The notes under the pieces are model-generated. The model was not told the origin of the DNA. It did not search any database and saw only the letters and a list, made by a program, of their open reading frames with translations. A stretch of DNA of 64,000 bases from Tolypocladium sp. Sup5 PDA-1 (taxonomy: Eukaryota; Ascomycota; Sordariomycetes; Hypocreales; Ophiocordycipitaceae), in NCBI GenBank assembly GCA_000750105.3, contig JPHH03000050.1, positions 170,041 to 234,040 of the forward strand, given 5' to 3'. This document shows positions 10,530-22,119 of this stretch, in pieces (position 1 is the stretch's first letter; the number at the start of each line of letters is the position of its first letter). The translations under genes and the position numbers were made by a program.

Positions 10530-13500
10530 TGGATGATGGCGGTGTTTGGGCTTGGGTGTCTGCTTCTTCTTGCCGCCGGGCTGTTTTGGGCCGGGGATAC
10601 GACCAGGCGGTTCGCTCAGCACGCGCCGAGGCTGGCTGTCCCCTTGAGACCCTTCCTGGATAGTAATGTCCGGCTGCGTCATGGCCACATCCCGGGCTTC
10701 ACACGTCTCGATGTGCCGCGTGTTGTAGTACCAGTCCGCCTGCGCATGGCCCTCCCAGAACCGCACGCCGCAGTGCGGACAGAAGCGCCCCGGCTGCGCG
10801 CCATACCCGCGGCAGCACGATTCATGGACCTCGCGGCCGCCGCGGAGTAGGGAGTTGCAGTCGAGGCCGCACCGCCGGCAAAACTGGCCGGCTTCAGAGC
10901 CCGTCCCGTGGCCGCACGAGACGGCTGCCCCGTCGCAGCGCCCGCTCCTTGCGGCGTCTAGGTCACTGCCCCAGCGGTAGTCGCCGCATTCCGTGCAAAA
11001 GGTGCACCGCGCGCCGTGGTAGATGCCCGGCGCGCAGTGGCGGTCGTGGTACGCCTGCTCGGCCTCGCTGAAGAACTGCCTCCTATCGCGGCCGCAACGG
11101 TCACAGAACTTCTGGTTCGCGCCGTACAGAGCAAGCGGATTCGGAAACGCTCGCAAACCTTCATCGTCTTCGGCCCCTGGACGGCGCACGTCGACCGGCG
11201 GCGCAGAGTAGCGGTTCGTCGCCCACATGGACGGCTGACCCCTTTTCAGCGCAATCGACACCGTCGCGCCGCCGTCGCGCTGGTGGAGGGTCGCCCGCCT
11301 GACGCCCAGTGCCTGCATGAGCCTGTCTCTGTGCCTGCCGCGGAGGTGCGCGTCCCTGGCCTCGTCGGTCCACCACTCGGGCAGCGGCTCCTCGCACCAG
11401 AGGCACTTGTGCGCGACGTGGCGCTCGCGGACGTGGCGCTCAAAGGCGGCCTTTTCGTCGCCGCGGAAGGTGAAGCCGCAGCCTGCGTGCGGACAGGCTG
11501 ATACGGAGATGCTGGGCTGGGGGCGAGGAGAGGGCTCGACGACGGCTTTGCCCTTGCTGGGCGGTGGTGGTTCGCGGCGGCGTTCAGGGGCAGCATCGTG
11601 ATGCTCAGGGGAAGCATGATGACGAGCGGGCACCGGCGTGGGCTTCTTGACAGGAACGCTCGACGGGACGGCAGCCAGCGCTCCATGTCCAGCAGCGCGT
11701 CCCTGCATCGTCCTCGCAGTCACCTTCACACCGGCAGCTCGCTCGTACCGCGGCCCCCAGACGTTGCTCCGCGCAATCTGCCTCCTCCACTCCCACTTCG
11801 CCGGCGGCCAGACATTCACCTCGACGTTCCTCGTCGCCAGCTGCGCCCTGATACTGAACCACTCGTCATCCGTGGTCCCTGGCCCGACGAAGAACGTCGA
11901 CGCCTCGATCTGCGCGCCCGTGTTGGACAGCAGCGCGTGGACGCTGACCTGGTGCATCCTGGGCTCGTACAAGACGCCGCCGCCACCGCTTTTGCTCCCC
12001 ACGACGCGCGACAGCTCGGAGACGGCGGCGCGGAAGTCGTCGGCGGACGAGGACAGCGGCGGCAGCGGGCGCAGCCGCTTCTCGGGCGGCGCGTCCGAGG
12101 GCCAGCCGGCGTGCATGTGCACCTCGCCCTGCTTGTACTGCGGGTAGAGCACGATGAAGCGCGGCGCCGTGTCCACGAAGCGCGTGAGCGCCTTGCAGAC
12201 CTCCACGGCCGGCATCGAGCCCTCCTGCACGACGGCCTCGGACATGGGGATCAGGGTCGAGACCTGGCGCCGGTCGACGCGCGCCGGGTTGAGCGCCGCG
12301 TCGCCGGACAGCAGGCGCACGTAGGGCACGCCGACGGCCTCGTCGCCGAGGAACTGCGTCACCATGCGGCGCATGTGCAGGATCGCGTTGGGCAGCCGGC
12401 CCGGCCGGTGCGGCCTCAGGTCCGCGGCGCTGACGACGCTGACGATGCCGGCCGTGGGCCCCGGGTAGAAGCCCGGCAGCACGAGCGCCATCTGCGCCGG
12501 GAGGAGCGGGTACTGCCGGAGGATGACGGCCCCGGGCTGCTGCAGCGGGTGGATGGCCTGTATGTCGTTGGGCCGCAGGGGCACGGTGCAGTAGGAGCGC
12601 GAAAAGGAGGCCACCTTGGCGTCCGAGGCCTTGGCCAGCTGCAGGACGGTGTGGTGGAGGCAGTCGTCGCCGCGACGCCCGAGCAAGACGTCCACCGCCG
12701 TCTGAATGTAGGGGATGTACTGGCCGGCGTCCCAGAGGCTGATGTGCGGTCCGTCCGGGCCCGTCGTCTTGGGAAAGGAGATGTACGCGGTCGATGCTGG
12801 CCCGCGGCTTTGCGGCTTGTTGATGTCCATGCAGGTGTACTTGATCTGGGCAACGTCGGCCTTGAACTGGCCCTCCGTCGGCTTCCACATTGCCGGCGTC
12901 TTCTCGCCCTTGAGCCGGACAAACAGCGCGCAGCAGTCGGCCGGGTGCTCCGGGACCCCTTCATCATCGTCGTCGTCCAGGCCCCAGTGCTCCGCGACGT
13001 AGCCGGCCGCCTTCCCCTGCACGCCGCTGCCCAGCCCGTCCGTGATCTCGACGAGCGCGCCCTCGCGCGCGTTGAAGTGCACGAGGGTGTACGTCGCCGT
13101 CGAGCCGGGCGGCAGGGAGAGGAGGGCCTGCACGGCGGACTCGAACGTGTCCGCGTCGCTGACGAGAAAGGGCACGGCGCCCTGGAAGCCGTGCAGCAGG
13201 GCCCATTCGTCGTCGCGGTTGGAGGATGGCTCGTCGCTGTCGTCGTGGTTGGTTTCGTCGCCGTGGGTGTCGTCGTAGTGGGTTTCGTCTTCGTAGTCGT
13301 CTTCCTCGTCGTCGTCGGAGGCTGGGCCACCGCCGCGTAGACGGAGTGCCGTCTGCTCTGCCGGAGGGGCCGTATGCGTGTCAGCGGGAGTTTGTTTGCC
13401 TGAAGGATTGTTAGCCACGTTTCTTCCAAGGAGATTATATTGGACGCTTACCTTCTGGTTCGCCCTTTTGCTCGATATCCACGCCCATCTTGTGTCCTGC

Positions 13501-13857
13501 TTCTTCTAGAGCGCCCAAAGGCTCAGCCGGAAGCCGGAAGTACGCCATGGCCAGCTTCGTCGCCAGATCTTCCTTGGCGCCCTTGAATCTCTCTCTCAGC
13601 AGTACGCCGTGTCTCGTACGGTCCGTCTGCAGCGTCTGCAGCTCCGGCCGACTAGACGCCACGAGCAAACACGCCTTGTAAAAGGTAAACGTTTCTGAGG
13701 GTATCTCTGCCAGTGTCTTCCCCGGACGGTTGAGCAGTCGACTGAACTCGCGATGCCTATCTTCCCAGGCGCAACCGCTGGTGTAGGCGGCTGGATCGAT
13801 GCGTTTCTCAGCCTCCGCCTCGGTAGTGTGAAAAGCGTCTTCTCGGGGTTCCGTCAT
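9732..13857 (-). CDS. Large acidic protein with Cys-rich zinc-binding array and LRLRGG motif; function unknown
   Basis: Two exons, 13857-13452 and 13399-9732, joined by a 52-bp GT-AG intron, give 1357 residues. I do not recognise the family. Visible order: a ~135-residue N-terminal region; an LRLRGGG stretch at residues 154-160, identical to the ubiquitin tail for six residues; a long acidic D/E/T run; a large middle region without known motifs; then a C2H2-like pair and at least five CxxC knuckles with spaced His/Cys (roughly residues 768-1030), probably binding several zinc ions. After that come a poly-Asp tract encoded by a GTC-type microsatellite (about 10484-10535 on the plus strand), two related copies of an [FE]DSADGL segment, an acidic GEVDAEAE repeat and a Lys/Pro/Arg-rich basic tail. 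Nuclear and DNA- or ubiquitin-related roles are guesses only. Confidence 0.8.
10484..10535. repeat. GTC/GAC trinucleotide microsatellite inside a coding region
   Basis: The plus strand repeats GTC almost without interruption. On the minus strand it encodes an Asp run, broken by a single Asn, in the large zinc-ribbon protein. Length variation here would change Asp count without a frameshift. Confidence 0.9.
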
Positions 13858-15347
13858 GGCGCAGAGAGGCGGGTATTCATTGCACGCGGGCGGACAATAC
13901 GGCAGTGAATGAAGCTGGTGCTATTGCCGGGGTGCCGTTGATGCGACTACCCGTACCATTCACTGTTATTGTGCGATGGAAAGCGGGATCGCGCGAGTGC
14001 GCGCAGCTGACTGATGTGTATTATCTTGAAGACATGACCAGACAAAGAGATAGCGACAGTTGATACACAGAAAGGAAACGTCGAGCGTGATGCACGTCAA
14101 CGGTTTCGCTGATGAGGTATCGGTGCGCCGGGGCAAACGCCGGATGTGTAACACACGATTGGCCCATGCTTGACGTCCATTGTTCCACGAGCTCGAAATA
14201 GTTGCATTCCAGGCAGCCTTTGTCCAAAGACTTGTATGCTGTGTATAACAAAGGGCGATGTCATAAAGACACGAGTCTGCAGTCGGACATGGAAGCGCAC
14301 ATCGAAGCCATTCGTTCACCTTGGAGCCCCATGCCGCCGACGAGAAGTGATTTTGGGTTCAAGGTGTTGGGGTTTAAACTACCTGTTTGGGAGTTGCTTG
14401 ATACATGTACTCCGTTCCTCGAATGTGTGACTGATGTGCTTCAAGTTCTTCGCAGTGGTGGGTGAAGTAGCAACCCTCAATCCAAATTCCGCCGTGTTGC
14501 GTAAACCATCCCACATGCAGTGGTTGGAGTCTGCATCCATCCTGTAACATCGGATAAAAATAGATAGGCATATGGCTGGATCAATATGGAGTTTATTTTG
14601 GCCATTTTCGGCTCGCCAAAGGTACTCCGATAGGACCATGGACCAAGCAATGGCCCTGGCTCAACCAGTGAAACGTTGTCAAAGGAACGTTGACGACAAG
14701 GCTTTTTGAGAATGGCTCAGAGTCAAGTGAGCAGCGCATTGACGCACCGTGTTCAAAGGGGCTTGATTATGCACAAGAGCTCGGTCTCTACGCAGTGCCA
14801 TAGGTAGCAACGTTGTGATGCCGTCAACACCAGATCTCCCGGCGGTGCCAAGAGACTGGCCGGGGACTGAGCGGCGTCCGAGTGGGTCCGTGTCTCATCC
14901 GGTCGTCATGGAGCCGTGGACCTGCCGTTGTGGACTTGAGATTGGAGTACCGGCTTCTTGCCTGGACTCTGTGACGTTCACTGGCGGAACCAGAATATGG
15001 ATAATCTGGAGAAGTCCTGGGCGGCGGCTCAAAGTCCTGTTAAGGCCGGAAGCTTATCCGTGATTCGGGACATCGTCCGGCACTTGGACCGAAAACGTAC
15101 AGCCTGGCTGGGTCCAGTCTGGTGGCTGGGCTCATGAGTGACGCAGTGAAAGGGCTGGCTGGAGCCGGCCAGCGAGTTGGAATGTTTAGGTTCCTAGTCC
15201 GTGGCTCGGCAAGCTTTGCCGATCGGCGTGTCCATAAGGAGTAATGATGCAATATATCCATGCATAGATACAAGATTCCCTTCCACGGCGACGACCTTGC
15301 TTGATTGCGTACTAGAACAGCTCGACGGTTCCTCAGAAACGGCTCAG
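13858..15347. other. Intergenic, no gene recognised
   Basis: Overlapping short frames occur on both strands but none shows a start context, intron signals or a protein I can place. It lies between the divergent large gene and the lipase relic. Confidence 0.35.
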
Positions 15348-16191
15348 ATGCATCCATCACTCGCTTGGAGCTGTGCCCTGCTCGGCCTTGCGCCCGCCAG
15401 GCAGGCAGCCGACCTCTGCGTATCAAACAAAACCGCTCGCGCACACGACTGCGGCACCACGCGCCAACTGATCCTGACCAAATCGACTCCCCCGGACTTG
15501 GCCAACTTTGGAAAAGACTTTGACTTTGACCTTTATGCCACGGCGGCCAGCTTCTCCGGCTCTAAACCCGGCGACCTGCTCAAGCTCGAGGCTTTGGATA
15601 CAACGAAGCTCCAGATCAACGCCGGCACGACCGTTTACTGTTTCCAGTACACGTCCATTGATCTCAACGGCTCGTTTGTCACTGTGACAAGCTTCATCGC
15701 CTTCCCATACTCGGCATCGACAAGTCAGCTGGGCAATGACACGGACAAAGGCAACGTCACAACGCGCTCTCAGCAAGGCAGTAGTGTATTCCGCCTCGCG
15801 GCTTGGGCACACGGCACCTCGGGCCTCTTCCGCGGGTGCGCACCGTCCAACGGCCCCTCGCTCCATAGCGATGACGCCTGGCAGGCTCTCGTCGAGCGAG
15901 GCTACGCCGTTGCAGCCACCGACGACGAACAACGCGTGGCAGAGGTCGTGCGCCAGCGGCAACGAGGTCCATATGCGCCTGTATCCTGGCATGCAGCATT
16001 CAGCCATCGTGGCTGCGTCGCCCGAGTGGCTCAAGTGGGTAGATGCTCGCTTCGAGGAGGGGAAGACGAAGAGAAAGACGTGTTCGGTGGTTATCAGACA
16101 GCCGTTTGACATTGAAAACGTAAAGGCGCCGGCCGGAATTGACCGAGGCGCACTTCGGGAGACTACATATGTCTTACTTGGAGAAAGATGA
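15348..16191 (+). pseudogene. Secretory lipase (LIP family) relic with internal deletion
   Basis: The first part (from ATG 15348) has a signal peptide and then the N-terminal half of a fungal secretory lipase/alpha-beta hydrolase, including WAHGTSGLFRGCAPS and LVERGYAVAATD. In intact members the next ~200 residues carry the GxSxG nucleophile and catalytic Asp. Here the sequence jumps at about 15923 directly to the C-terminal end of the family in another frame: YPGMQHSAIV, with the catalytic-His region, followed by PEWLKWVDARFEEG, ending at 16191. The open frame 15201-16109 therefore switches to nonsense after ATD. Loss of the nucleophile and the frame change both argue that it cannot encode an active lipase. 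No intron would repair it. An assembly error is the alternative. Confidence 0.78.
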
Positions 16192-17584
16192 AAGAGCCGA
16201 GTCGAAACGAGATATAATAGTTGCCACAAGCAAAAGATCAAAGATCTCATCGTCTAGCTAGGGTGGTACTTGACGTCTTCATAGAAGAGTACTGTACACG
16301 TCAATTGTTCCCAGATTTTGTTGCTTGCAAAAACGACAACTCGGAACCATACTCCTTGTATACTTGTGAGATGCGAGTCCTTTGAAGGCAGCCGTGCAGG
16401 CTCATCTGCGCGTGCGCACGGCTGGCCTCGTGGTGGTGGACCTTTCGGACGGACGACGGGTTCTACAGAGCCGGGCACTTGATGCGAGGATGCGACCGTT
16501 TTCCTTTAGACGGTCGGATATGGGGAGAAGCATGGCGCTGATTCTCCCGCGGCCCCTCAAGTCTTTCTCTCCGGGGACAAGCCGCGCCACTTTACCACTT
16601 TTGCAACGCATCTAGGATGCCATAGCCTCCTCGTTATAATCATCGTGGCATTGCGGCGGTACCCTGGGCGGCAGAACAGGGGCGAGACCAGCTGGCGCCG
16701 CAGGCGTATAACAGGCCGGCGATGAGCGAATGGCGCATGCGTTTGAGGGCCTGACGGACAAGGAGAATCTGATACTTTTTTAATGTGTATTAATGCCCCG
16801 GGTTGTTGTTGCAGCCAGATACGAATACCGGTGGCTCTATATAGAGCAGCACGAGACTCATGATGCCGCTTGGTGAGGCGTTCGATGTCAAGACTGCAGG
16901 CGACACGGCTGAATCGCCGATGCGAGTGGAACCAGGCACCTTTTTAAATCAAGCCGAAGGTCATGTCAGTTGGGTTAGTGTATGAGCGACTAGGCTCGTA
17001 AAATCTTGCTGACAGCGCGCCTGTCTGGGATGATAAGATTAACCCGCAGCATGATACATTCACAAGGGAGTCTAGAACACCATCACGTCCCCTCCAAGTT
17101 CTCGATCAGGCATGGCGCTCCCGGAGTCTTTGGCCCGGCCCCTGACGGCAACGCTCAATTCAAGACTTCAGGCCGACTGGTCCGTCCCTCATACGGAGAG
17201 TATTGGTCCGTATATTCCAGGTGGCTTGACGACTTACTCGTTTCTTATCCCGTTGTCTCCGCCGACGTGCAGGTCGCGAGCACCCCCTGGGGCCCCGCGC
17301 GCTGTCAGTCGTCTTCTTGAAGCAACTGTCGATCTCTTGTCCAATCCCGTCTCCAATTTTCCTCTGCTTTGCGCAACCAACACCACGGCTCCGGCGCGCC
17401 GTCTGCTCAATCGATTGCGAGTCCTCGGTCCGCGCGCCCGTCTGGCCTCTGCCTTTGCAACGCGCAGACGACGGCGCACAAGAACAACCAACCAGGATGC
17501 CGCGCAGACAACGATAGGGAATAGACCGACGTTCCTGGCAAGCATGCGTCGCGGCCCCGGCCTTCTCTGGTAGTTCTGACCAAG
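16192..17584. other. Intergenic; long 5' region of the histidine kinase
   Basis: No gene recognised. A TATATAGAG element lies near 16838-16846. The last few hundred bases are probably the promoter and leader of the kinase gene, which is often long for osmosensor kinases. Confidence 0.35.
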
Positions 17585-20500
17585 ATGAGAGTCGCCATCC
17601 GGGACCAGCTGGCCGCGCTCGTCATCTTCGCCGTCCTCGTTGGCCTCGCCATCGTCTCGGTCCCGACATGGATCTATGTCCACAACTTCGTGGTTGGCGT
17701 CGAGTCCGACGGTCTGTCCTTGACCGCGTCGCTCAAGGCCTCGAGGATCGCGTCCGAGATCGACCTCGTCCTGACACTCTGCCAAACCATCTCGACGCGC
17801 ATCCTGCTCCAGCAGGCCATTATCAATTTCTACAATGGCAATGCCAGCGACCCCTTTGCGAATGCCGTCGCCGACCTGCAGAGCGCAATGAGCACCGGCG
17901 ACATCACCGGCCTGCTTCAGGCGAGATTATATTCCAGGAACAACACCGGCAACTCGTCCGGCCTTCTCAACGCGACGGGCAACGGCGTGGGCAAGCAGTA
18001 TAGCAACATCCAGCTCCCCTACCTCACGCCCGATGGGTCCAAGGTCAATCTCAGCGACACCGAGTACGGCTACCCGCCGGCGCTCTATCCCAACATCACA
18101 TACGAGAACCTCGGATACCCGAATCCCTATGAGCCGTCCACACCGGCTTTCGGCGTCTTCGCTTTCCCGGGCCTCAAGCTGAGCGACAATGGCGGGCTCC
18201 TCCTTGGCCCCATGATGATCAACGAAACGTTTGCGTTGATCTCGCTCACTACTCCAATCAGGTCGCTGAATAACACGGGATTTATCATCGGCTACATGAC
18301 CTTGATCGCCTCGGCCGCCTCGCTGATCGAGGTCCAAACGTCGCGCGAAGGCCTGGGCTCATCCGGCATGGTCCTCCTCGTCGGGCCGGCCAGTCCGTCT
18401 AACCAATTCAACGCCTCCCTGGCCCCCAGCAACGGCACGTATTCTCCTCCAAAGGACGCCTTCGCCGCATCCGGGGCCCATTTCGTCCTTCCGCCGCTCC
18501 CCGTCGACGGACAGGCCCAACGCCATGCTACTCGGGACTTTGGGAACGGTGACTTTGCAAGCCAGTTTGCGCTATCGCAGTACCCGGGCCTGGTCGATGT
18601 CTACTACCGGAACAATTCACAACCCAACAACTCCACCGCAATCTTGTCCACAACCAACGAGCAAGGCGTTCACGTGGCCGTCGGTGTTGCCCGTCCCCAG
18701 AACAGCCTCGTCGACTGGGCCGTTGTCGTGGAAAAGGCCGAGAGCGAGGCCTACGCGCCCATTGACACACTGAGAAAGATTCTTCTTGGGTGCGTCTTCG
18801 GCACTGCGGGCCTTGTAGTGCTCCTGGTGGTTCCCTGTGCCCATCTCAGCGTCATGCCCATCCGACGGCTCAAGTCTGCGACGGAAAAGTCCATTTCTCC
18901 GCCAGGGTATGAGAACGAATTCGAAGACTCCGATACCGAGAATCCGAGCTCTGCGGGATCCAAGAAGGGCATCTTTGCCAGCATCCGTCGGAAGATCAAG
19001 AAGAGGAAGAGGGCGATGACGCAGGCCGAGGTCGCCTCTCATCGTCGCGTCTTCAAGATCCCCGGCCGCGTTGAGGATCGCAAGCACTACGTTACCGACG
19101 AACTGACGGAGCTCACGCAGACATTCAACGAGATGACGGACGAGTTGCTGAAGCAGTACACGTCTCTGGATGAAAAGGTTGCCGAGAGGACCCGCGAGCT
19201 GGAGATAAGCAAGAGGGCCGCCGAGGCTGCCAATGAGAGCAAGACGCTCTTCATCGCCAACATTTCTCACGAGCTAAAGACGCCCCTTAACGGCATCATG
19301 GGCATGTGCGCCGTCTGCATGGAGGAAGACGACATTGTGCGCATAAAACAATCGCTCAAGACCCTCTACAGATCAGGTATGGTGCCCCCGTTACCTCGCA
19401 TCAGATGAAAAGAAACACAGGTACTGACTAGCCTTAGGCGACCTCCTGCTCCACCTTCTCGAGGATCTCCTCAGCTTCTCCAAGAACCAGATCGGCCAGC
19501 AGGTCAGCCTCGAAGGCAGAGAGTTCCGCTTGGGCGACATTAGGTCACAGATGCTGTCCATTTTCGACAAGCAGGTGCGCGAGGGCAAGATAACCTTCAA
19601 CGTGACATTTCTCGGCTCCGACACGGATTATGCCGAGCTAAACGCCGGTCCGGACCGGAGAAGCCTCGACAAGGGACTGCCGGCCCTCGGCCCCCCAGGC
19701 ATGGGCCGCGTCAAGGACGCGTACCTCTGGGGAGACCAGCACAGAATCCTGCAGGTCATCATCAACCTTGTCAGCAACAGTTTGAAGTTTACTCCCGAAG
19801 GGGGCAAGGTGGAGCTCAGGATTCGGTGCGTCGGCGAGGTCGAGCAGAGCAGCGACGAAAGCAGGAAATCGTCCCTGTCCAAGAACGGCTCCGGGAGGGC
19901 CGGACGCAGCCGGCACAGGCCCGGCTCTGGATCCGTAAACTCAGCCAGCTCCAAGGCCACGAATGCTCCCGGCACGCCGCTGGGGGGCACGGCTCTTTCG
20001 ATCAACCCCATGGACCCAAAGGCCACCCCTCACGTTCACGTCAGGGAGAGATCGCCGAATCCGCCGCCGCCAAACGCGAAGCCGTACATGTTCGAGTTTG
20101 AGGTCGAGGATACCGGTCGAGGCATCCCCGAACACATGCAGGAGAAGATCTTTGAGCCCTTTGTGCAGGGCGACTTGGGTCTCAGCAAAAAGTTTGGTGG
20201 CACGGGTCTCGGGCTGAGTATCTGCTCGCAGCTTGCCAAGCTGATGGGCGGATCCATCGCCATCAAGAGCACTCTGGGCGTAGGCTCGACCTTTACCATG
20301 CAGATCCCGCTCAAATACGTCAAAGACCGCGTGCCGAGCACCGCGTCGAGCAGTACAAAGTCCAGACCCCCCAGCACTGGGTCTGCTGGCGGCTCCACCC
20401 ACCGCAACTCACTCAACAGCATAACGGCGGCTCCTCCCGAACAAAATGCCACCAACACCACGTCCAGCGTGCTGGAGGACAAACAGCCTCGCCTCGTTGG

Positions 20501-21077
20501 ACTCAGCGCGCCCTTCTTCTCGTCGAACCCGAATCCGCCCCCTACTAGCAAGAAAGTTCAAAAGGCCGCCATCGACAAGGCCATGGCGAACAAGGCCGGC
20601 CAGGGCAAGCTGCGCGTGTTGGTTGCAGACGACAACACGACCAACATCGAGGTCGTGAGCAGGATGCTCAAACTCGAGGACGTCTACGACGTCACCATTG
20701 CCAAGGACGGCCAAGAGGCCTACGAGCTGGTCAAGGCGAACATGGAAAAGAACCAGCACTTTGACGTAATCTTCATGGACATCCAGATGCCCAACCTCGA
20801 CGGCTTACAATCGACTCGCCTCATCCGCAAGATGGGCTACTTGGCGCCAATCGTTGCCCTGACCGCCTTCTCGGAAGAGAGCAACGTCAAGGAATGCATG
20901 GAGTCGGGCATGGACGAGTTCCTCAGCAAGCCGATCCGGCGGCCCGCCCTGAAGAAAGTCCTCACCAAGTTTGCGACTATTCCGGAGGAGCCCGAGATGG
21001 CCGGCGTGTCGAGGAAGGCAACGATGGAGAAAATGCCCCCGGCAGTGAATGGGAGCAGCCAAGAAACGAGCTCATAG
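17585..21077 (+). CDS. SLN1: Sln1-type (group VI) hybrid histidine kinase osmosensor
   Basis: Two exons (17585-19376 and 19438-21077, 61-bp intron) give 1143 residues. Two transmembrane helices (~9-33 and ~398-422) bracket a large extracellular domain rich in N-glycosylation sites, the layout of yeast Sln1 and Aspergillus TcsB. A HAMP-like linker and coiled coil follow, then the H box with phosphorylated His562 (NISHELKTP), an N box (NLVSNSLKF), a G1 box (DTGRGIP) and a G2 box (GTGLGLS). The receiver domain has its acceptor Asp1045 in FMDIQMP. In this family the His-Asp relay passes through Ypd1 to Ssk1 and controls the HOG MAP-kinase pathway. All catalytic boxes are present, so it appears functional. 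The intron sits just after the H box and restores LLLHLLEDLLSFSKNQ. Confidence 0.94.
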
Positions 21078-22119
21078 AAAGCAACGGAGCTCTTCATGTC
21101 AATAGAGAAGATGTCCCTCCGCTTGGGCTAGCTGGCCGTCCAATGGCCCGCCATCAAGGCACGGCAGAGATGTTGGTATTGTATTTTAAACCTTGCATAA
21201 AATCTAGTGTAACTATTGTAGGAAAAGCGCAGGCATCATTGAGTTTACTTTTACCAAGGGCAATCCAGCGGCTGACAGGTCAGCTAAGCGAGCCCGTTTC
21301 TGTCTCTTCGCCAGGCATATAATATATCCTTGGACATAGATACAACTGGGTCGAATTGATTCGTCTTTCTGTTTCCTTTTCAAATCCATGTCTTAGATGA
21401 TAACTCTGGAAAAGTAATTCGCTCGGGAGTGATATGTTGAATGAGGCGACTTCCTCTACCACCATGTGTAAATTTCCCTCAACCTTGTCGCACTCGCCTC
21501 TGTCTTGGCAAGTCCGGCGATAAGAAGGGTACGGTGTTACGGCAGCTGTGCCAATGACCCTGTTGTCCTGGGCTTTTGCGGCGATGCCGTTTTGGAGTTA
21601 TGTGTAAGTTGTGCCAATGGGGCAGGAGTCGATGCCTTCTCTAGAGTTTTGCAGCTTCTAGCGAGAGCTGCTAAATGGAGGGAATAAGGAAAAGTTGCCG
21701 AAACGACTTGCCGTTCCATACATCCCTGCTGGTTCTGATGGAATTGACGACATTATGAAACTGGCAGAGTTGCACGCATGCCGAGCTGGCGTTGACTCTT
21801 TGCCAGCCGACGTGGAATTGAGTTGAGGTGGTAATTTTGACAGAGCTTTGACCGAGTTCCCTTCTCTTCGCTTCGGCATTCGTCCGAGAGCTGGGTACTT
21901 CATACATCCATACCCAATTCATAATCTATAGGCAAGAGAAGACATGTACTAACTGCATCGTCACTTTTCAGCTGATGAGCTGCGCCGCCCTCAGCTGCTT
22001 ACCCCGCCGTCATCCTGTCACACAACACCAAGCTGCGTGGTTTTTGGGCCGGGCAAACATCGTAGCCCAACTCTGCATCCCAACATCGTCCGTCGCATGC
22101 AACTCTCTGGTGGGATTCC
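21078..22119. other. Intergenic
   Basis: 3' flank of the kinase and 5' flank of the HET gene; no gene or repeat recognised. Confidence 0.35.

Noticed and set aside
11598..13340. 580-codon plus-strand frame opposite the large zinc-ribbon gene
   Set aside because: A mirror of the GC-rich minus-strand gene; Val/Arg/Leu-heavy composition with no motif.
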